A stretch of DNA of 64,000 nucleotides from Aquarana catesbeiana (taxonomy: Eukaryota; Chordata; Amphibia; Anura; Ranidae). The notes beneath the pieces were generated by a model. The model worked only from the letters and a program-made list of their open reading frames with translations. It had not been told where the DNA came from and did not search any database. Where the stretch lies: contig NC_133328.1 of assembly GCF_042186555.1 (NCBI RefSeq), positions 498,135,106-498,199,105 on the forward strand, in the 5' to 3' direction. This document shows positions 46,111-58,987 of this stretch, in pieces. How positions within the stretch are numbered: the first letter of the stretch is position 1; each line of letters opens with the position of its first letter. A program made the position numbers and the translations under genes.

Positions 46111-46888
46111 CCGTACATATTTCTATGAAACCTTTGCATAAAAACAGAAATTTAGGTTCATATATTGCAATACGTGTTCAAGCTGATCAGTTACATCAAA
46201 GTAATCTCTCTGTCCCCAAATTCCTGTTTTTTGCAAACGATTGCTAGAATGTGTATTCAGTGTTATTATGTGGTTACACCTCTTTAACACCTGATGTGTT
46301 ATATATGCTTATGCACAGGAAGTTTCCCCATCACTAATAACTTTTTTTGTGGCTCCTACATGTCATATGATCCACTATAGATACTTGCAAATAAGTTGTT
46401 AGTGGTGGTTGATATCCTGTGCGGGAAGCTGATCACTAATATGTATGGGGAGTCTTGCAGGACAGTAGAATTATTACTAAATGCTCGGTATGGGTCCTGC
46501 TTCCTACACATGCACAGTAGAGCTCCAAAGGTTTTTAGGTGTCCGGGAGACAGATTACCCTTCTAGTCCCATAGAGGCCTATAAGGTTTTATTGCACAGG
46601 TGCAGACAGTGGGAAGTAAAAGATGGGCACCAGTCTCATGTAAACATTGCTGCAGTAAACCAAGTTTACTGCAGAACTCCAGAACTATACATCACAAGAG
46701 GAGGAAGTAGGTTAGATCAGCACAGTGGAAGAGGGTACAACACTTCCCCCTCTGCTATTAAGAAGTAGAAAAATCTGCCCTGCCTCTCTTACTGCCTAGA
46801 CAAGAATGATGTGGCCCTGCTTCTGCAGCTTCTTGGTATACCTCATCACATATCTCAGTAGGATGCAAGAACAGGGATGATTCTGCTT
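46111..46888. other. Unassigned sequence
   Basis: No gene could be supported; open frames are short and without motifs. Confidence 0.4.
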
Positions 46889-47370
46889 TAACCCTTTTAC
46901 TGCCAGGTCCGTACGCCGGTTCAGATGTGTTCCCTCGCCAGTCAAATCATCCCCCATACCGGCCCCCGTACCCCGATCCATCCCTGCTCTGGTGGCATCC
47001 CTCTCCTTCCCCGCCTGCAGATGCTGGCCGCATTAATCTCCAGCGATCTGACAAGCTGGGGATCACTCGGGGAGCCTACTGTACTGCACCCCTGTAGTAC
47101 AGTAGGCGCAGGCAGCGATCACTACAGATCACTCCTATATGTCCCACTGATGGCTGATATATAGTAACCGTGAGTGTTACTATGTATCAGACTGTCATTT
47201 TATGAATGAATTAGGAATCTCTATACAGATTTCTTATTCATTCAAGTAAAGTGCTACAGTGCTTTTTTTGAGACAGAGAAAGGGACTGAAGATAGTCCCT
47301 TTCTCTGTCTCAAAAAAAGAGATATGGGGGTCTGTTTAGACCCCTGATAGCTCATCAACCCCCCCCCCCT
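46889..47370. mobile_element. Truncated TTAA-type MITE
   Basis: The left tip TTAACCCTTTTACTGCCAGG resembles the piggyBac-type MITEs. Later parts (an inverted pair AGTCCCTTTCTCTGTCTC around 47270-47310, and GGGGGTCTGTTTAGACCCC) fit the same class. No right tip is visible before the microsatellite, so the element is truncated. Confidence 0.5.
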
Positions 47371-47390
47371 CCCAATAAATGAAGAAAAAA

Positions 47391-47559
<169 letters not shown>

Positions 47560-47955
47560 TATCTCACAAAAGTGAGTACACATTAAAAAAATTACACTTT
47601 GCTACAATGTAAAGTAGTGAGTGTGCAGCTTGTATAACAGTGTAAATTTGCTGTCCCCTCAAAATAACTCCACACACAGCCATTAATGTCTAGACCGCTG
47701 GCAACAAAAGTGAGTACACGCCTAAGTGAAAATGTCCAAACTGGGACCAATTAGCCATTTTCCGTCCCCGGTGTGATGTGACTCGTTAGCGTTACAAGGT
47801 CTCATGTGTGAATGGGGAGTAGGTGTGTTAGATTAGGTGTTATCGCTCTCACTCGCTCATACTGGTCACTGGATGTTCAACATGGCACCTCATGGCAAAG
47901 AACTCTGAGGATCCCAAAAAAAAAAATTGTTGCTCTACATAAAGATGGCCTAGGC

Positions 47956-48091
47956 CAACCTTGGCAAACCTTGGCACCCCAGATGTTTTTGAACTACATT
48001 TCCCATGATGCTCATGCACTCTGCAGTGCAGTTGAGCATCATGGGAAATGTAGTTCGAAAACATCTGGGGTGCCAAGGTTCACTATCACTG
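47956..48091. mobile_element. 136-bp hAT MITE (near-palindrome)
   Basis: A perfect 8-bp duplication, GCCTAGGC, flanks it (47948-47955 and 48092-48099). The two halves are inverted copies: TTGGCACCCCAGATGTTTTT with TTTCCCATGATGCTCATGCA on one side, and GAGCATCATGGGAAATGTAG then CATCTGGGGTGCCAAGG on the other. It disrupts the transposase N-terminus. Confidence 0.9.
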
Positions 48092-48163
48092 GCCTAGGCT
48101 ATAAGACGATTGCCAAGACCCTGAAACTGAGCTGCAGCATGGTGGCCAAGACCATACAGTGGT

Positions 48164-51100
48164 TTAACCACTTCACCCCCGGACCATTTGGCTGCCTAAA
48201 GACCAGAGGACTTTTTACAATTTGGCACTTCGCTGCTTTAACTGGTAATTGTGCGGTCATGCAATGTTGTACCCAAACAAAATTTGTGTCCTTTTTTTCC
48301 CCCCACAAATAGAGCTTTAATTTTATGGTATTTGATTGCCTTTGCGATTTTTATTTTTTGCGATATAAACGGAAAGAGACCAAAAATTTAGAAAAAAAAA
48401 AAAAGTATACTTTTTGTTATAGGAAAAATCTGATAAACTCAATTTTAGTCATACATTTAGGCCAAAATGTATTCAGCCACATGTCTTTGGTAAAAAAAAT
48501 GTCAATAAGCGTATATTTATTGGTTTGCGCAAAAGTAATAGCATCTACAAACTAAGGTACATTTTCTGGAATTTACACAGCTTTTAGTTTGACTGCCTCT
48601 CATGTCTTGAGGTGCTAAAATGAGAGGGCAGTACAAACCGCCCCCAAGTGACCCCATTTTGGAAAGTAGATACCCCAAGGAAATTGCTGAGAGGCATGTT
48701 GAGCCCATTGAATATTTAATTTTTTTGTCCCAAGTGATTGAAAAATGACAAAAAAATAAAATTTTTTTTTACAAAAAGTTGTCACTAAATTATATATTGC
48801 TCACACATGCCATGGTTATATGTGGAATTACACCCCGAAATACATTCTGCTGCTTCTCCTGAGTACGGGGATACAACATGTGTGAGACTTTTTGGGAGCC
48901 TTGCCGCGTAGGGGACCCCGAAAACCAAGCACCACCGTCAGGATTTCTAAGGGCGTAAATTTTTGATTTCACTCCTCACTAGCTATCACAGTTTGAAGGC
49001 TCTAAAATGCCCAGATAGCACCCCCCCCCCCCCCCCAAATGACCCCATTTTGGAAAGTAGACACCCCAAGCTATTTGCTGAGAGGCATGGTAAGTATTTT
49101 GTACCTCCCTTCTTCGACCCACTTCTAATGATGGGCATACATGCACCATTTTGTTTTTAACTGTGGTGGTGAAATCACCTCCTACAGCGCAGGAGTCACG
49201 GCTTTATGTATCGTGGGAGCAAACGCTGTTGCTGTCTAGATAAATAAATCCGCTCTGCAACTGAATGGCGTACCTGCTAAGCAAATGATGGTTAACAATA
49301 AAACAAAGTAACCTTACAGTATAACAGTAAGACATACCAAACCTGCAAAGCAAATACAAAAAAAAAGTAAAAAATAACATTTTTTAACGCAATCTGTGCC
49401 TAAAATATATATATGTACTGAAGCATGGGGGCATCTGCCACAAAAGTTAGGACCAAATCGCTCCTCCTCCCCTGCTGCCCCCATGCTTTGGCATATATGC
49501 TCTTTTTTTTTTTTTTTTTTAACTGTGGTGGTGAAATCATCTCCTACAGCGCTGGAGTCACGGCTTTATGTATCGTGGGAGCAAACGCTGTTGCTATCAA
49601 GATAAATCCGCGCTGCAGCTTGATGGCGTACCTGAAAACAATGAAAAACACAGTAAACAGTAAAGTATAAAAAAAATTACATACCTGAAAAGCAAACATG
49701 ATAAAACATAATAACAATAAAATATTGCAGAATAGAATACAGTAAAAAAGAGCAGAACGATAGAGAGAATAGAGAGAGAACAATAGAACCACAACTATTT
49801 TTGTTTTATATATTTTTTTGTGTGTTTTTTTTTTTTTTTTTTACACTTTTATTTTTAATTGTAACTGTAATGTTTCGGTTCCAGGTTCTCTAAAAATGCG
49901 ATGGCGTCTTGGGAGACCCTGTGAAAGTGTGTCCTATTCTGTGCAGTGCTGTACCCTACGCTAAAACTCCACTAGTGTATGGTAGCATTCAAAACATTCA
50001 CCAATGCAGAGACCAGGATTGTCAGGACAGGAGGGACAATAATAGCGTGTGTCACGCCTATATCTGCGCTTGCTACAGATACGACATCATCTTTGGGGGG
50101 CTCGTTGGGTAGGGGTACTAGGGAGAACATACGGAAAATGCCTCTCATGCAGCCGGCTTACTGCATTTGGATTGGGATGGTGAGGTGAAGCACCGTCTGG
50201 AAACAGAAGAGCTCCGACGATCTCTTCCTGGAATTAAAGGAAGGATCCAGTCTGTCCTGAAGCTCTGTATAGCACATGAGCGTTCAGCAAAGCCAATTGA
50301 AATAAGTATACAGACACTTTTCTGTACCAGGCCTTACGGGCAACTGGTACGGCGCCAACAACTGGTCGCTAGGTCCACCCCTCCCATATTTTGGTTATAT
50401 TCATGGACACAGAGGGGTTTCTCCAGAACACCAGTCGCCGTAGGAATTTGGACCGTCGTGTCTGTGTGAAGGGAGGACAGAACGAAAACATTCTTATTAT
50501 CCCTCCACTTCACAGCAAGCAAATTATTACACTTCAAGCAGGCTCTCTCCCCAGCCTAAGACGGGAATCTACAAGCCTCTGGGGTATGCCCCAGCGATTA
50601 GATCGCACCGTGCTACATGCGCCAATCTGATGATCAAACAAGTGAAAAAAAAGTCAAAAAAGTGGCATGTTCGTGTAATAATTGTCCACATACAAATGGT
50701 ATCCCTTTCCGAATAAGGGTGACACCAAGTAACACACAATCTTGCCAGCGCTCCCATCTAATCTTGGCAGTTCTCTGGCTCTATGTGACTATCTCTTCCC
50801 TCGTAAACCATAAAACTATATGTATAGCCTGTGGCCCTGTCACAGAGCTTATACATCTTGACCCCATATCTGGCACGCTTGCTGGGAAGATGCTGTTTGA
50901 AAGACAAGCGGCCAGAAAATTTAATCGGGGACTCATCAACGCAGACAACTTGATCGGGATTAAACAAGACTGCAAAACGTTCGTTGAAGTGGTTTACGAG
51001 GGGCCGAATTTTGTAGAGCCAATCGTATCCAGGGTCTCCACGAGGATGACAGAGTTCATTGACATTGAAGTGCAAGAACCGCAAGATCTGCTCGTATCGT

Positions 51101-53156
51101 GCCCTGGCCATGGAAGCAGAGAACACGGGAGTATGGTGAATTGGGTCAGTGGACCAATGACCACAACTCACTCTTTAGTAACACCCATGAGGAGGGATAG
51201 GCCCAGAAAGGTCTTAAATTCGGAAACCGTAATTGGTTTCCAATCTCTGGCAAGGGAGGACAACTGGGGATTAGCGGCGATGAATTGACCAGCATACAAA
51301 TTACTTTGGTCCACAATAGATCTATAGGGATCGTCCATGAAAAACAGTGAATAAAAATCAAGTGACATAAAATCAACTGTTTACACCTGAATTCCGGATT
51401 GGCCAGTGAATGGGGGAAGTACGGTTGCTGCAGAAGTGGTGGGCTCCCAATTAGGATTGGCAATTACTGCAGGAAGGACTCTATGGGCTCGACGGGCCTG
51501 TCTTTGTCTTCTTGGTGGCAGCGGGACACTACTTGTGCTTGCCAGCTTCAACTGCACTTATGGGACTTGCCGCGTCACCACTTGATACTGCAGTGCTGGA
51601 TGTACGACCAGGGTGTACTAGGCCGCTGGTGCTTGCCAGTTCACCAGAAGGATGAGCAGCACTAGTACTTCTCTGCTCCATACGAGAGCCCTGCGCTTCT
51701 TGCACCTCAACAACAGCAGAAGAACGGGGTTGGGTATGCCTAACCTTGGCAGGGACCACAGCTCCGTCCTCAGAGCTATATGTCATGGAGCCGCTGTCAT
51801 CATCTACAGGATCGTATTCTGAGCCTGAATCTGACAGATGAGTGACTTTCTCTTCACTATCTGTCATGCTCAGAAATGTGTAGGCCTCTACACTAGTGTA
51901 CCTTCGATTTGCCATTTTGGGCTCTAAATTTACTGGTACAGTAGATTCACAGGAAAAAAGCTCCTAGGCTGTCAGCAACTGTATCAAACGCTACAAAAAA
52001 AACTGTTAGCGATCGCAGGGATCAGGCCTGACTCTGTGAACACTGCAGTTATGTGTTTAGTGTTTTGTAAGTTACAGTGATTGATCGATACTGCACTTGG
52101 GTGGGCTGATCAGAGGGGCAAAACGCAGGTTCTAGTAGGTATCTGGGCTGATCCCACTAACACTGCATTTTTGGGAACCTTAAACTGCTGGGGACGCTAG
52201 TATAGATCTGATCAGATCAGATATTGATCCATTCAGACACTATACCACTAAGGGAGGTGTATGCTGCGTGTGAGGGTGTTAGTGCTACTGGCACTAATCT
52301 GACGCTGCCTGGGGTGACGCAGACCCTAACTGACCCTAAAACCTCACAGATATCACCCGCCGGGCGATCAGGGGGTTAAACCTTTATTGGGTAATAAACG
52401 GCGGGTGCCCTGACGCTCTAAAAAACCAACTAACCACTGGTGACAGGGGGTGAAAGGGTTAACTAAGGGTCAATCAGGGGGCCAAAACCTTTATTAGGTA
52501 GTACGTGGGGGTACCTGACGCTATAAAAACCTGGCGGTGAACCTAAATAACTAACAGGCTAACTAGCGTCACCCGCGACACTAATACGGCAATCAGAAAA
52601 AAAGATTGCTTAGTGACACTGGCGACAGGGGGTGAAAGGGTTAACTGGGGGCGATCAAGGTGTTAAACCTTTATTAGGAGGGTACCCTAGACCTAAAGGG
52701 CCCTGCCACTAACAGCTCTAACACTTATAACAGTCACAAAATGACACCAATGCAAGTGATCAGTAAAAAAAATGAAAACTGCTATTGGTGTCACGGTGAC
52801 AGGGGGTGCAGGGGGGTGATTGGGTGGTGATTTGTGTGCCTACCTGTACTGGTGTTAGTGTGCTGTTGGTGCAATTCACAGTGATGACTTCTCTCCGGGC
52901 TCCGGAACGAAAAGGCTTCACAAGGAGAGATAACTTCACTTTCTCAGCTTCTTTTTACAGTTTCAGAAGCAGAGGAAGCTGCTGATTCGGAGCGATCATG
53001 AGGGACATGAGGACATGACTCAGTGGGACAGATCACTCCTGGAACTATGCCAACCGCCTCGGGCACAGGAGTGGAGTAACGTACAGGTACGTTACTCTGC
53101 CTGCCCATGCTATTCTGCTGACGTACATCGGCGTGAGGCGGTCGGCAAGTGGTGAA
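48164..53156 (-). mobile_element. piggyBac-family transposon copy 2 (carries transposase relic)
   Basis: The tips are TTAACCACTTCACCCCCGG at 48164 and GCGGTCGGCAAGTGGTGAA at 53156; the right TTAA has mutated to TGAA. Tc1 sequence reads through when it is removed (CAGTGGTTTAACAGGACAGG). The transposase is on the minus strand (49961-51915). Downstream are two direct copies of a subterminal repeat (about 48650, 49040) and a direct duplication of a ~190-bp block (about 49150-49350 and 49518-49690). Upstream is one ~320-bp GATC-rich leader unit (51990-52315), then non-coding sequence to 53150. Confidence 0.92.
49961..51915 (-). pseudogene. piggyBac (PGBD4-like) DDE transposase, frameshifted
   Basis: This transposase catalyses precise cut-and-paste at TTAA. 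The start is ATG at 51915 (MANRRYTSVEAYTFLSM), followed by an acidic, Ser-rich N-terminus (DSGSEYDPVDDDSGSMTY). The catalytic core is readable over several frames: LARDWKPITVSEFKTFLGLS (near 51240), ARARYEQILRFLHFNVN, then VVCVDESPIKFSGRLSFKQ and PSKRARYGVKMYKLCDRATG (about 50930-50800). NMGGVDLATS (near 50385) marks the last acidic residue. The C-terminal Cys-rich domain ends near HTLVEF-stop at 49961, by comparison with copy 1. About 650 codons is close to the family norm. Frameshifts lie near 51530, 51170, 50758 and 50540, and more occur in the C-terminus. Confidence 0.9.
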
Positions 53157-53626
53157 CAGGACAGGTTCCACTCAGAACAGGCCTTGCGATAGTTGACCAA
53201 AGAAGTTGAGTGCACGTGCTCAGCGTCATATCCAGAGGTTGTCTTTGGGAAATAGACATATGAGTGCTAGCAGCATTGCTGCAGAGGTTGAAGGGGTGGG
53301 GGGGTCAGCCTGTCAGTGCTCAAACCAAATACCACACACTGCATCAAATTGGTCTGCATGGCTGTCATCCCAGACGGAAGGCTCTTCTAAAGATGATGCA
53401 CAAGAAGGCCCGCAAACAGTTTGCTGAAGACAAGCAGACTAAAGACATGGATTACTGGAACCATGTCCTGTGGTCTAATGAGACCAAGATAAACTTCTTT
53501 TGTTCAGATGGTGTCAAGCGTGTGTGGTGGCAACCAGGTTCGGGGTACAAAGACAAGTGTGTCTGAAAAGTGGTGATGTGATGTGATTGGGCATGTAGTT
53601 GCCATCATCCCTTATATAGTGAAGAA

Positions 53627-53876
53627 GTATAGACAAAGCAGAAAGTGCAAAAATAGGCCACGTCCGTAAATATATGATGACAAAAAAAATAGGTAGTACT
53701 ACGTATTGAAGGTTACAAATACATAAAAGTAAGAATGAAAATTTTAACATAAATGCATCTATGAATATTGTGCAGTGAGCCCTTGTATGTCTACGCGTTT
53801 CGCCGCTAGGCTTCCTCAGGACACGGCCAAGGTTCACAGATGAGACAGATAAGAGAATATGTTTCTCTATCTGAAA
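53627..53876 (-). repeat. PLE pseudo-LTR, 3' copy
   Basis: This closely matches 58669-58986 in direct orientation: GTGCAAAAATAGGCCACGTC, GTAAGAATGAAAATTTTAAC and CTACGCGTTTCGCCGCTAGG are shared. It lies downstream of the nuclease region on the coding (minus) strand. It contains a hammerhead motif on the minus strand (53787-53824). The 5' copy has about 70 bp extra (58749-58820). Confidence 0.85.
53787..53824 (-). ncRNA. Hammerhead ribozyme motif in PLE 3' pseudo-LTR
   Basis: Read on the minus strand, stem I 5' strand GUGUC is followed by CUGAGGA (53813-53819), one A, stem II GCC-UAGC-GGC, GAAA (53798-53801), CGCGUA, then stem I 3' strand GACAU. Stem I has five pairs (one G-U) and stem II three. 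The core variant CUGAGGA still fits the CUGANGA requirement. The palindrome ACGCGU at the very short stem III could let two copies pair, as proposed for dimeric hammerheads of newt satellite DNA and PLEs. The unpaired A before stem II is unusual. Confidence 0.7.
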
Positions 53877-55037
53877 TGAGATATAATGTCATTGGACACA
53901 CATAACTAACACATAAACAAACTGTTCAAGATAAAAATCATGCGCTAAGCAATTGCAAGTGCAGAGACGAACATCAAGACATTACCTTGTTTGGAATGCA
54001 CAATCCTGTACAGTCACGATACGGTGGGTAATTCACTCAATGGTTAAAGAAACTGAAAATGGAGCACATATAACCAATGTCAGCACAGAAAGTCTATATT
54101 AGGGTAAAAGAGTATAGGCTTTTTAAAAAAAAAAAAAAAAAAAAAAGCTAGGACTTACTATATTAGGTATCGCTGGGGAATGGCTGTAAGGGAGAGGAGG
54201 GCGATCAAAGAGTATACTACAGTGAATCCTGGATTTGAATTCCAGTACTGCTGATGGCTATATCTAGCCCAACAGCCAATTGCTGTATCTATAAGCATAC
54301 AATAATAACATTGGCTTAGATAGAAACAGTAAGGGCACATATATAGTCTGAAGCAGCAAGGGCCTAATAATGACTTAGAGCTAAGTACTTACGTTTAAAG
54401 TTTCAATATCACAGCATGCCCCTGGGAGACAGCAATCCACTGCACACAGGGCTTGCGGCAGCTGAGAGGTATTTATGCTCTGGATCAGCCACAGCTGATT
54501 GTTAGCCAGGGCATCATGTGATATGCTAGAGGGATTGTGGGAATTGTAGGATATCGGCTCTCATACTCTCTGCGCCTGTGAAGAGAGGTCTATACAGAGA
54601 GACGGACATTGCACATAAGGGGAGCAGTGCCACCCTGATCGTGCATGTGCAGAGAGACTACATATTAATGCATTCGGCTTAAGATGTTTCGTGACCACCA
54701 CCCACTAGAGGATAGCCCACGATAAATCATAAAAACAGAAACATAGATGCATGATACAAAATTACATAAACAGTATGCTAAAAATATATAAACACTGTTA
54801 ATCTGAAATCATGCATGAATTCTCCAGTAAGTCATATTTACTAACGGTCGGATACCGATTCTATATATATAGTACTGCATATACATCAACTATCTCCATT
54901 GAGATAATCTAGTAAGCCTTGCGAATGGTACAAATAGAAATTTAATTTATATTTCTGTGTTACCCTATCTTAAAGAACAAGGAGGGGGATGGTGGTAAGG
55001 GAAGCAATTTAGGAAGGCAGAAGAATGAACTCAGAAA
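53877..55037. repeat. Left arm of PLE inverted repeat (3' region)
   Basis: Reverse-complement copies of this sequence lie at 58988-60477: for example GTCATTGGACACACATAAC here with its complement near 60450, GGGACCTAATA-like poly-A region near 54120 with poly-T near 60220, and CTCCATTGAGATAATCTAG with its counterpart near 59117. On the minus strand it follows the PLE coding region, so it is the 3' untranslated part. The right arm is longer because of extra sequence near 59400-59700. Confidence 0.8.
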
Positions 55038-58000
55038 CAAATCGCATGGAATATAAATGGGCTGAATTTATTAGAGAAAGGATTTAAACTGATCATATCA
55101 TTTAAGCCTGGGTAGACCGTGGTTTGTAATTTATGTATCCATTGTGTTTCACGTTGGAGTACTTTTTTATCAAAATCGCCCCCACGAGGGCCGGCATAGA
55201 CAACGTCCAGAGCAGCAAATTTAAACACAATGGGGTCATACATATGCTTGAAAGCTATGTGATACCCCATTTTGGTATTCAGAAGACCATTTGTAGCATA
55301 ATATACATGGTCCTTGATTCTTCTCCAAAAGGGCCTAATAGTTTTGCCCACATAAAAGGCTCCACATTGACAAAAAATTATATAGATAACACCTGGAGTT
55401 TGGCATGTAATGTGGTGCCGTAGGACGTGCGTACGACCATCTGGGAGAAGAACTGAAGGTCCTGTGAGTAACAAATCACAGAAATCACAATTGCCACATT
55501 GGAAGAGGCCTGCAGGGGATTGTGCTGTATTCGTGGTTTTTCGGTAATGACTTCGTACTAGGGAGTCCTTTAAAGATTTAGCTCGTCGAAAGGTGATTTT
55601 GGGACGAGAGCCTATGTATTTGCTGATGGTGGGATCTGTAGTTAGAATATGCCAGTGTTTTTGGATGATAGAACGTATGGTTTGATGCTGGTCAGAATAG
55701 GTTGTGATGAATCTCACTACGTCTGGACTGACTTGTTTTGTTTCCGGGAAAAGCAAGGTGTTTCTAGGTCTGGTTACGGCCTTCTTAAAGGCTTTTTTAA
55801 GACTCGTTTTGGTGTAACCTCGCGCTAGAAGTCGTTGAGAAAAAAGATCTGCTTTGTGCTTAAAGTCGGCATCCGTGGAGCAGTTCTGTTTTAGGCGTAT
55901 GTAGCTGAACGGAATGCTCTGGACGAGAGGGCGTGAGTACGCCATTCGCGCATGTAGTATTGTATTACCCGCTGTGGGTTTATGAAACAGTTATGTATTA
56001 ATTTGGCCCTCCTGACTAATTTTAATGGTAATGTCTAGATATGTGATAGTAGTGACACTAGACTGCATGGTGAACTTCAAGTTGTAATCATTCTGACTTA
56101 GGATAGCCATGAAATCCTCTAGTGCTTCTGGTGGTCCCGCCCATAATAACAGATGTCATCTATATAGCGGAACCACCGCAGCACATAGGAAAAAAGATTT
56201 GAGTGTTTATCGCTAGCAAAAAGATCACGTTCCCACCACCCCAGGTACAGGTTCGCGTAGGAAGGTGCACAACATGTGCCCATAGCGACCCCCCTGTACC
56301 TGGAGGAAGTTGGAACCATCAAAAGAAAGGACATTTTTGGAAAGAATATGCGACAGGAGTCATAGCACGAAGCCATTAAGGTCTAAAAATGTGGGTCCTC
56401 TTTCGTTTAGAAATCTGGTAACTGTGTTTAGACCTAGTTCGTGTGGGATAGACGAGTATAGTTTCCACATCAATGGTTACCAAAAGGCATCCATACGGAA
56501 CAGTTAGACACTTCAGGTTTTTTAACAGGTCTGGGGTATCTTTAACATAGGAGGGTAAAGTGGTGACATGAGGTCGTAGGTACTGATCTACAAAGATACT
56601 CGCTCTTTCTGCTTTGGAACCTATACTTGAAACAATGGGACGTCCGGGTGGTTTCGTAGGGTGTTTGTCAATTTTGGGGAGGGAATAAAAGGTGGATACT
56701 TTTGGGTGAGCAACTTGAATACCTTTAAAGATCTCTTGCGTGATCAAGCCGCTAGCAAGGGCAGATTGTAAAAGATCATCATACTGTTGATCAAATTTCG
56801 TTAGGACACTAGCAGCAATTGGTTTATACCAGAGTCTATTTTTTAAAATGTCCCAACACATATTTCTATATGCTAAAGTATCCATCAATACCACGTTCCC
56901 GCCCTTGTCTGACGGCTTGATTATCAAGTCAGGATTGTTGCTTAAATTAAATAGGGCTGTTTGGTGAGCCTCACTCAGATTGGGGTTGGTCATTTTTTCT
57001 CATTGAGATAGTTTCGATGTCTTTGATGGTTTGGGCCAAAAACGTCCATACATTAGAGTTGATATGTAGGGAGGGGAAGTGGGTAGACTTTTTTTTGATT
57101 GCCTCTCCTAGTGACCTGATATCTTTTAAAAAAAGAGTTGTTTGTATACGTTGACCACAGATTAACTCCGATTCAGGGGTATCTTGAGTGGTTGTAGTAG
57201 GTTCTCTCTCTTCTACGAGTAAGACCAGATTTTTTTAAGGCTCTGAAAATTCTTTCCAGATCTCTTGGTGAGAGATCTGCGCCTGTTTACCCCATCTATC
57301 ACTGTCATACATAAACTTTAAAGTAAGCTTTCTCGCAAACAAGTACAGATCTTTAATGATCTCGAACCTGTTTGGTGAAGAATTGGGACAGAAACTGAGG
57401 CCGAGCTGCAATAGCTCCCGTTCAATGGTATTGAGGGGATATGATGATAGATTGATCACTTCTAATCTATATTAATTTCTGGGGAGATTCTGTTCAGTTG
57501 CTATTGGTGTATTCATTATGGGGTCTCAGGAAGATCTGCTGTCAGAATTGGAACTTACCCGTTTTGTATTGGTGGTAGGTAAGAATTGATCTATGCGTCA
57601 TTTTTTGTCTTTCTGGATTGCTCCGGCTGTCGCAGTACTGACGGGCCAGGATGCCATCAAGGTTTTGGAGCAGTCTATGATTTGTAGTCGAGTACTCTGT
57701 TCAGTCTTAGAAGTCAAAGGTGTAGTGATAGAAGAACTCTCAGAGGAGACACCCAGTGCTTGATTAGGAAACATAGCCTGGTATTTTACCACAGAGAGAT
57801 CAGTCCTTTCCGTATTTTTGTCAGTAGTAGGAGGATTTGGTTCACCCAGTGCTCTTTTCTTGTCTGTACCTGATTGGTGCCCACCACCTGTTTGTGTTCT
57901 CTTCCTTGAGCCTCGACCTCTGTCGGCCACGGTCCGAAGTTCTAGAGCCTTGTGATAAATAAGAGTTAACGGAGGAATCAGAATCACTTGCTTTATCATT

Positions 58001-58603
58001 AGGTTTACGTCTATTTCTTTGTACATTGGTGAAATTACGGTTCCCTCATTGGCCGTTAGTTTGTGACCATTTGTAGGCATATTTGCCTGCAAAGGCTAAT
58101 TTGTCACGTGCGAGCTTGTCCTCTTTCTTGACTAACAGATCTTTCGTGAACGTTTGAATGTGTTCTTTTAAGCGAGTATCAAAGGTTGAAAAGTTAGAAT
58201 TGTTTAATATACTGGTATTTTCATTGTAGATTCATTTTATCTCACAATCTACTAGTTTAAGCTCTTGCATGTAATGCTCAATCATTAATTCCATCATTTT
58301 CCTGGAACAATCCTGGAGGTTCTGTTCCCATCGGGTCTAAAAGTCATGGTCAGTGGCCCAAATGTTGTGAAAGACCTGAACTCTGAGACCTTTCGGGTTG
58401 AGATTCTCCCAGATATATTGTTCGAAGTATTTAATGTGCCAGAAAAGACTCGCTTTTCGCTCAAACACTTGTAGTAATTTGTGATACACAATCTCCATTT
58501 CAACATTATTATTAGTCAGAGAGGAACATGTTTGCTTAATGTCCAACATAAAATCCTCCCAATTGCCTCCTGCCAATTCCGCCATCCTGGTAAACACTTG
58601 CAA
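55031..58603 (-). pseudogene. Penelope-like polyprotein: RT plus GIY-YIG nuclease (frameshifted)
   Basis: This encodes the PLE enzyme for target nicking and reverse transcription. N-terminal fragments include YIWENLNPKGLRVQVF (58603-58337, the conserved 'PxGLRxxxxP'-like segment) and VINLSSYPLNTIERELLQLG (57459). RT parts are LIIKPSDKGGNVVLMD, TFYSLPKIDKHPTKPPGRPI and LLVTIDVE in 56993-56376. GVAMGTCCAPSYANLYLGWW and the catalytic FRYIDDICYY follow in 56376-56119. The last frame, 55945-55031 (304 aa), is unbroken: the linker CGNCDFCDLL zinc-like motif, then the GIY-YIG core GVIYIIFCQCGAFYVGKTIR, RRIKDHVYYA and a conserved downstream Glu region (QRETQWIHKLQT). Breaks lie near 58330, 57600, 57235, 56380 and 55950-56119. 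Confidence 0.9.
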
Positions 58604-58668
58604 GGAACAGGTACAGATTCAAAGCAACTTAGTGCACTAATAAAATTAAATGGTGTTTGCCGCCCATC

Positions 58669-58986
58669 TATAGACAAAGAAGAAAGTGCAAAAATAGGCC
58701 ACGTCCGTAAATATATGAAGAAAAAAAAATAGGTAGTACTATGTATTACCAGGGGGGCGGACTTCTTAGGTTGAGAAACACTGGAGAGGAAGTAACAGTC
58801 TAAAAATATAAATTTTTGAATGTTACAAATACATAAAAGTAAGAATGAAAATTTTAACATAAATGCATTTATGAATGTTGTGCAGTGAGCCCTTGTATGT
58901 CTACGCGTTTCGCCGCTAGGCTTCCTCAGGACACGGCCAAGGTTCACAGACGAGACAGATAAGAGAATGTTTCTCTATCTGATATG
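58669..58986 (-). repeat. PLE pseudo-LTR, 5' copy
   Basis: This direct copy of 53627-53876 lies upstream of the PLE coding region on the minus strand. It includes an additional segment (CAGGGGGGCGGACTTCTTAGG and following) absent from the 3' copy. It carries its own hammerhead motif (58897-58934). The two repeats bracket the entire coding region, the standard PLE layout. Confidence 0.85.
58897..58934 (-). ncRNA. Hammerhead ribozyme motif in PLE 5' pseudo-LTR
   Basis: The motif is identical in core and stems to 53787-53824: GUGUC, CUGAGGA, A, GCC-UAGC-GGC, GAAA, CGCGUA, GACAU. Presence at both ends would let a transcript be cut at equivalent positions in the two repeats. Confidence 0.7.
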
Positions 58987-58987
58987 A

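Noticed and set aside
50617..51288. Plus-strand 223-codon open frame
   Set aside because: It lies antisense to the piggyBac transposase core, which is clearly recognisable on the minus strand.
52701..53150. Possible tRNA-like or structured RNA in the piggyBac right end
   Set aside because: No cloverleaf, A-box or B-box could be made out; short inverted pieces only.
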